From NCBI GenBank assembly GCA_019235415.1, contig JAFAKN010000682.1:1-50364 (forward strand): a stretch of 50,364 bases of DNA, read 5' to 3'. Position 1 is the first letter of the stretch. Every line of letters begins with the position of its first letter. Both the position numbers and the translations under genes were made by a program. This DNA is from Alphaproteobacteria bacterium (GTDB taxonomy: Bacteria > Pseudomonadota > Alphaproteobacteria > Reyranellales > Reyranellaceae). Shown here in pieces: positions 49,355-50,364 of this stretch. Under the pieces are notes generated by a model, which saw only the letters and a list, made by a program, of their open reading frames with translations, was not told the origin of the DNA and made no database searches.

Positions 49355-50364
49355 ATGGCAGCACCCGCCGCGCTCGAACCACGGACGGCACCCGTCACAT
49401 GGCACGCCGTCGCCGCTGGAGAAGTCGTCGAACGGCTTCGTACCGACCCGGCAAAGGGCCTCGATGCCGCAGAGGCCGCACGACGGCGGGTGCAATACGG
49501 GCCCAACCGTCTGCCGGAGGGCCGCAAGCAGAGCGCCGCGATGCGCCTCCTGCTCCAGTTCAACAATATCCTGGTCTACGTCCTGCTCGGAGCCGGCTTC
49601 GTCAAGCTGATGGTCGGTCTGTGGCTCGATGCAGCGATCATTCTCGGTGTTGTGGCCATCAACGGGTTGCTCGGCTTCCTCCAGGAGGGCCGGGCGGAGA
49701 AGGCGCTCGATTCGATCCGCAATATGCTCTCGCCGGAAGCACGCACCGTGCGGGACGGTGAGGTCCGGCTCATTGCCGCGGAGCAGCTGGTGCCGGGCGA
49801 TGTCGTTCTGCTCGAATCGGGTGACAAGATCCCGGCCGACCTACGTCTCGTCGAGGTGAAGAACCTGCGGACCGAAGAGGCGCCGCTCACCGGCGAATCG
49901 GTGCCGATCGACAAGACCGTCGCGGCCGTCCCGGAGAAATCGACGGTCGGCGACCGCGAAGGCATGGCGTTCTCCGGAACGCTCGTCGCCTCCGGCCGCG
50001 GGCGAGGCATCGTCGTGGCGACCGGTGCCGATACCGAGCTCGGCCGAATCAACCAGATGATGACCGGCGTCGCCATGCTCGAAACACCGTTGCTACGCCA
50101 GATCAAGCGATTCGGCTATGCGATCACCGCTGTGATCGGCGTCGTCAGCGTGCTGATCTTCGCCTACGGCAGATGGGTCCGCGGCATGGCCTTTGTCGAC
50201 ATCTTCCAGGCGGTCGTCAGCGTCGCCGTGTCGATCATCCCCGAGGGCCTGCCGGCGCTGATCACGGTCACTCTGGCGATCGGCGTGCAGCGCATGGCGC
50301 AGCGCAACGCGATCATCCGGCGGCTGCCGGCCGTGGAGACCCTGGGCTCGGTCTCGCGCATCTG
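49355..50364 (+). CDS. P2-type cation-transporting ATPase (partial, runs off right edge)
   Basis: An open frame from the ATG at 49355 reaches the end of the window, giving 336 codons. The N-terminal cation-ATPase domain (AEAARRRVQYGPNRLPEG) comes first, then TM1-2 and the actuator-domain TGES (Thr179-Ser182 in APLTGESVPIDKT). TM4 follows with IPEGLPALITVTLA, then RMAQRNAIIRRLPAVETLGS. The phosphorylation motif DKTGT should come just past the edge. PEGL and these motifs fit the Ca2+/Na+/K+ (type II) group. Substrate not decidable. Confidence 0.93.
   Translation, partial: MAAPAALEPRTAPVTWHAVAAGEVVERLRTDPAKGLDAAEAARRRVQYGPNRLPEGRKQSAAMRLLLQFNNILVYVLLGAGFVKLMVGLWLDAAIILGVVAINGLLGFLQEGRAEKALDSIRNMLSPEARTVRDGEVRLIAAEQLVPGDVVLLESGDKIPADLRLVEVKNLRTEEAPLTGESVPIDKTVAAVPEKSTVGDREGMAFSGTLVASGRGRGIVVATGADTELGRINQMMTGVAMLETPLLRQIKRFGYAITAVIGVVSVLIFAYGRWVRGMAFVDIFQAVVSVAVSIIPEGLPALITVTLAIGVQRMAQRNAIIRRLPAVETLGSVSRI

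Overview
The window is a GC-rich, gene-dense bacterial chromosome segment. Its character suggests an alphaproteobacterium, perhaps of the Rhodospirillales/Reyranella/Bradyrhizobium type. That is an inference from overall gene content, the abundance of XDH/SDR/RND-type genes, and palindromic intergenic repeats of a kind common in that class; it was not tested by any search. No rRNA, tRNA, CRISPR array, insertion sequence, integrase or phage gene was seen, and no gene-free stretch exceeds about 240 bases. Most of the long overlapping open frames are antisense shadows caused by the high GC content.

Layout. 1-3.9 kb: an SCP-x-type thiolase with a dyad operator upstream, a secreted peptidoglycan-binding S1C protease, and a TerB-like/Coq4-like gene broken by two single-base frameshifts. 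3.95-10.4 kb: an oxidoreductase region with an active-site-less SDR, xdhB and xdhA (xanthine dehydrogenase) on the minus strand, divergent from two tandem PuuE-like polysaccharide-deacetylase-fold hydrolases. 10.5-13.3 kb: a minus-strand unit of SDR, fluoride channel CrcB and secreted M14 metallopeptidase. 13.4-17.8 kb: H-NS-like and CBS-domain proteins, queC, a DUF4142 protein, a VUT/YhhQ-type transporter, a DUF442 protein and a universal stress protein. 17.9-19.3 kb: a secreted TPR protein ending in a Kazal-like domain.

19.4-23.7 kb: RND efflux pair 1. 23.8-26.6 kb: a VOC protein divergent from an amidase overlapping an aspartate dehydrogenase-like gene. 26.7-37.3 kb: a tightly spaced plus-strand unit of eight genes: outer-membrane beta-barrel, ArcD-like antiporter, arginine deiminase ArcA, NhaC antiporter, DUF1269 protein, RND pair 2 and a small secreted protein. 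No arcB or arcC is present. 37.3-45.9 kb: a minus-strand unit reading small secreted protein, RND pair 3, then mrpE-F-G-(MbhD/E+MrpB fusion)-C-D. Almost every junction overlaps stop and start codons, and there is no full-length MrpA. 46-50.4 kb: HdeD, PPK2 polyphosphate kinase and a Na/Pi cotransporter on the minus strand, then the N-terminal third of a P2-type cation ATPase running off the right edge.

Themes. Many genes concern ion and pH homeostasis (NhaC, Mrp, P-type ATPase, CrcB, HdeD, arginine deiminase), nitrogen release (arginine deiminase, amidase, aspartate dehydrogenase, XDH/PuuE-like) and envelope efflux (three RND pairs, none with its own outer-membrane factor). The two most unusual architectures are the arginine-deiminase/NhaC/RND cluster and the RND-to-Mrp translationally coupled cluster. 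Convergent gene ends repeatedly carry long palindromic repeats. Two promoters have inverted repeats lying over the -10 element.
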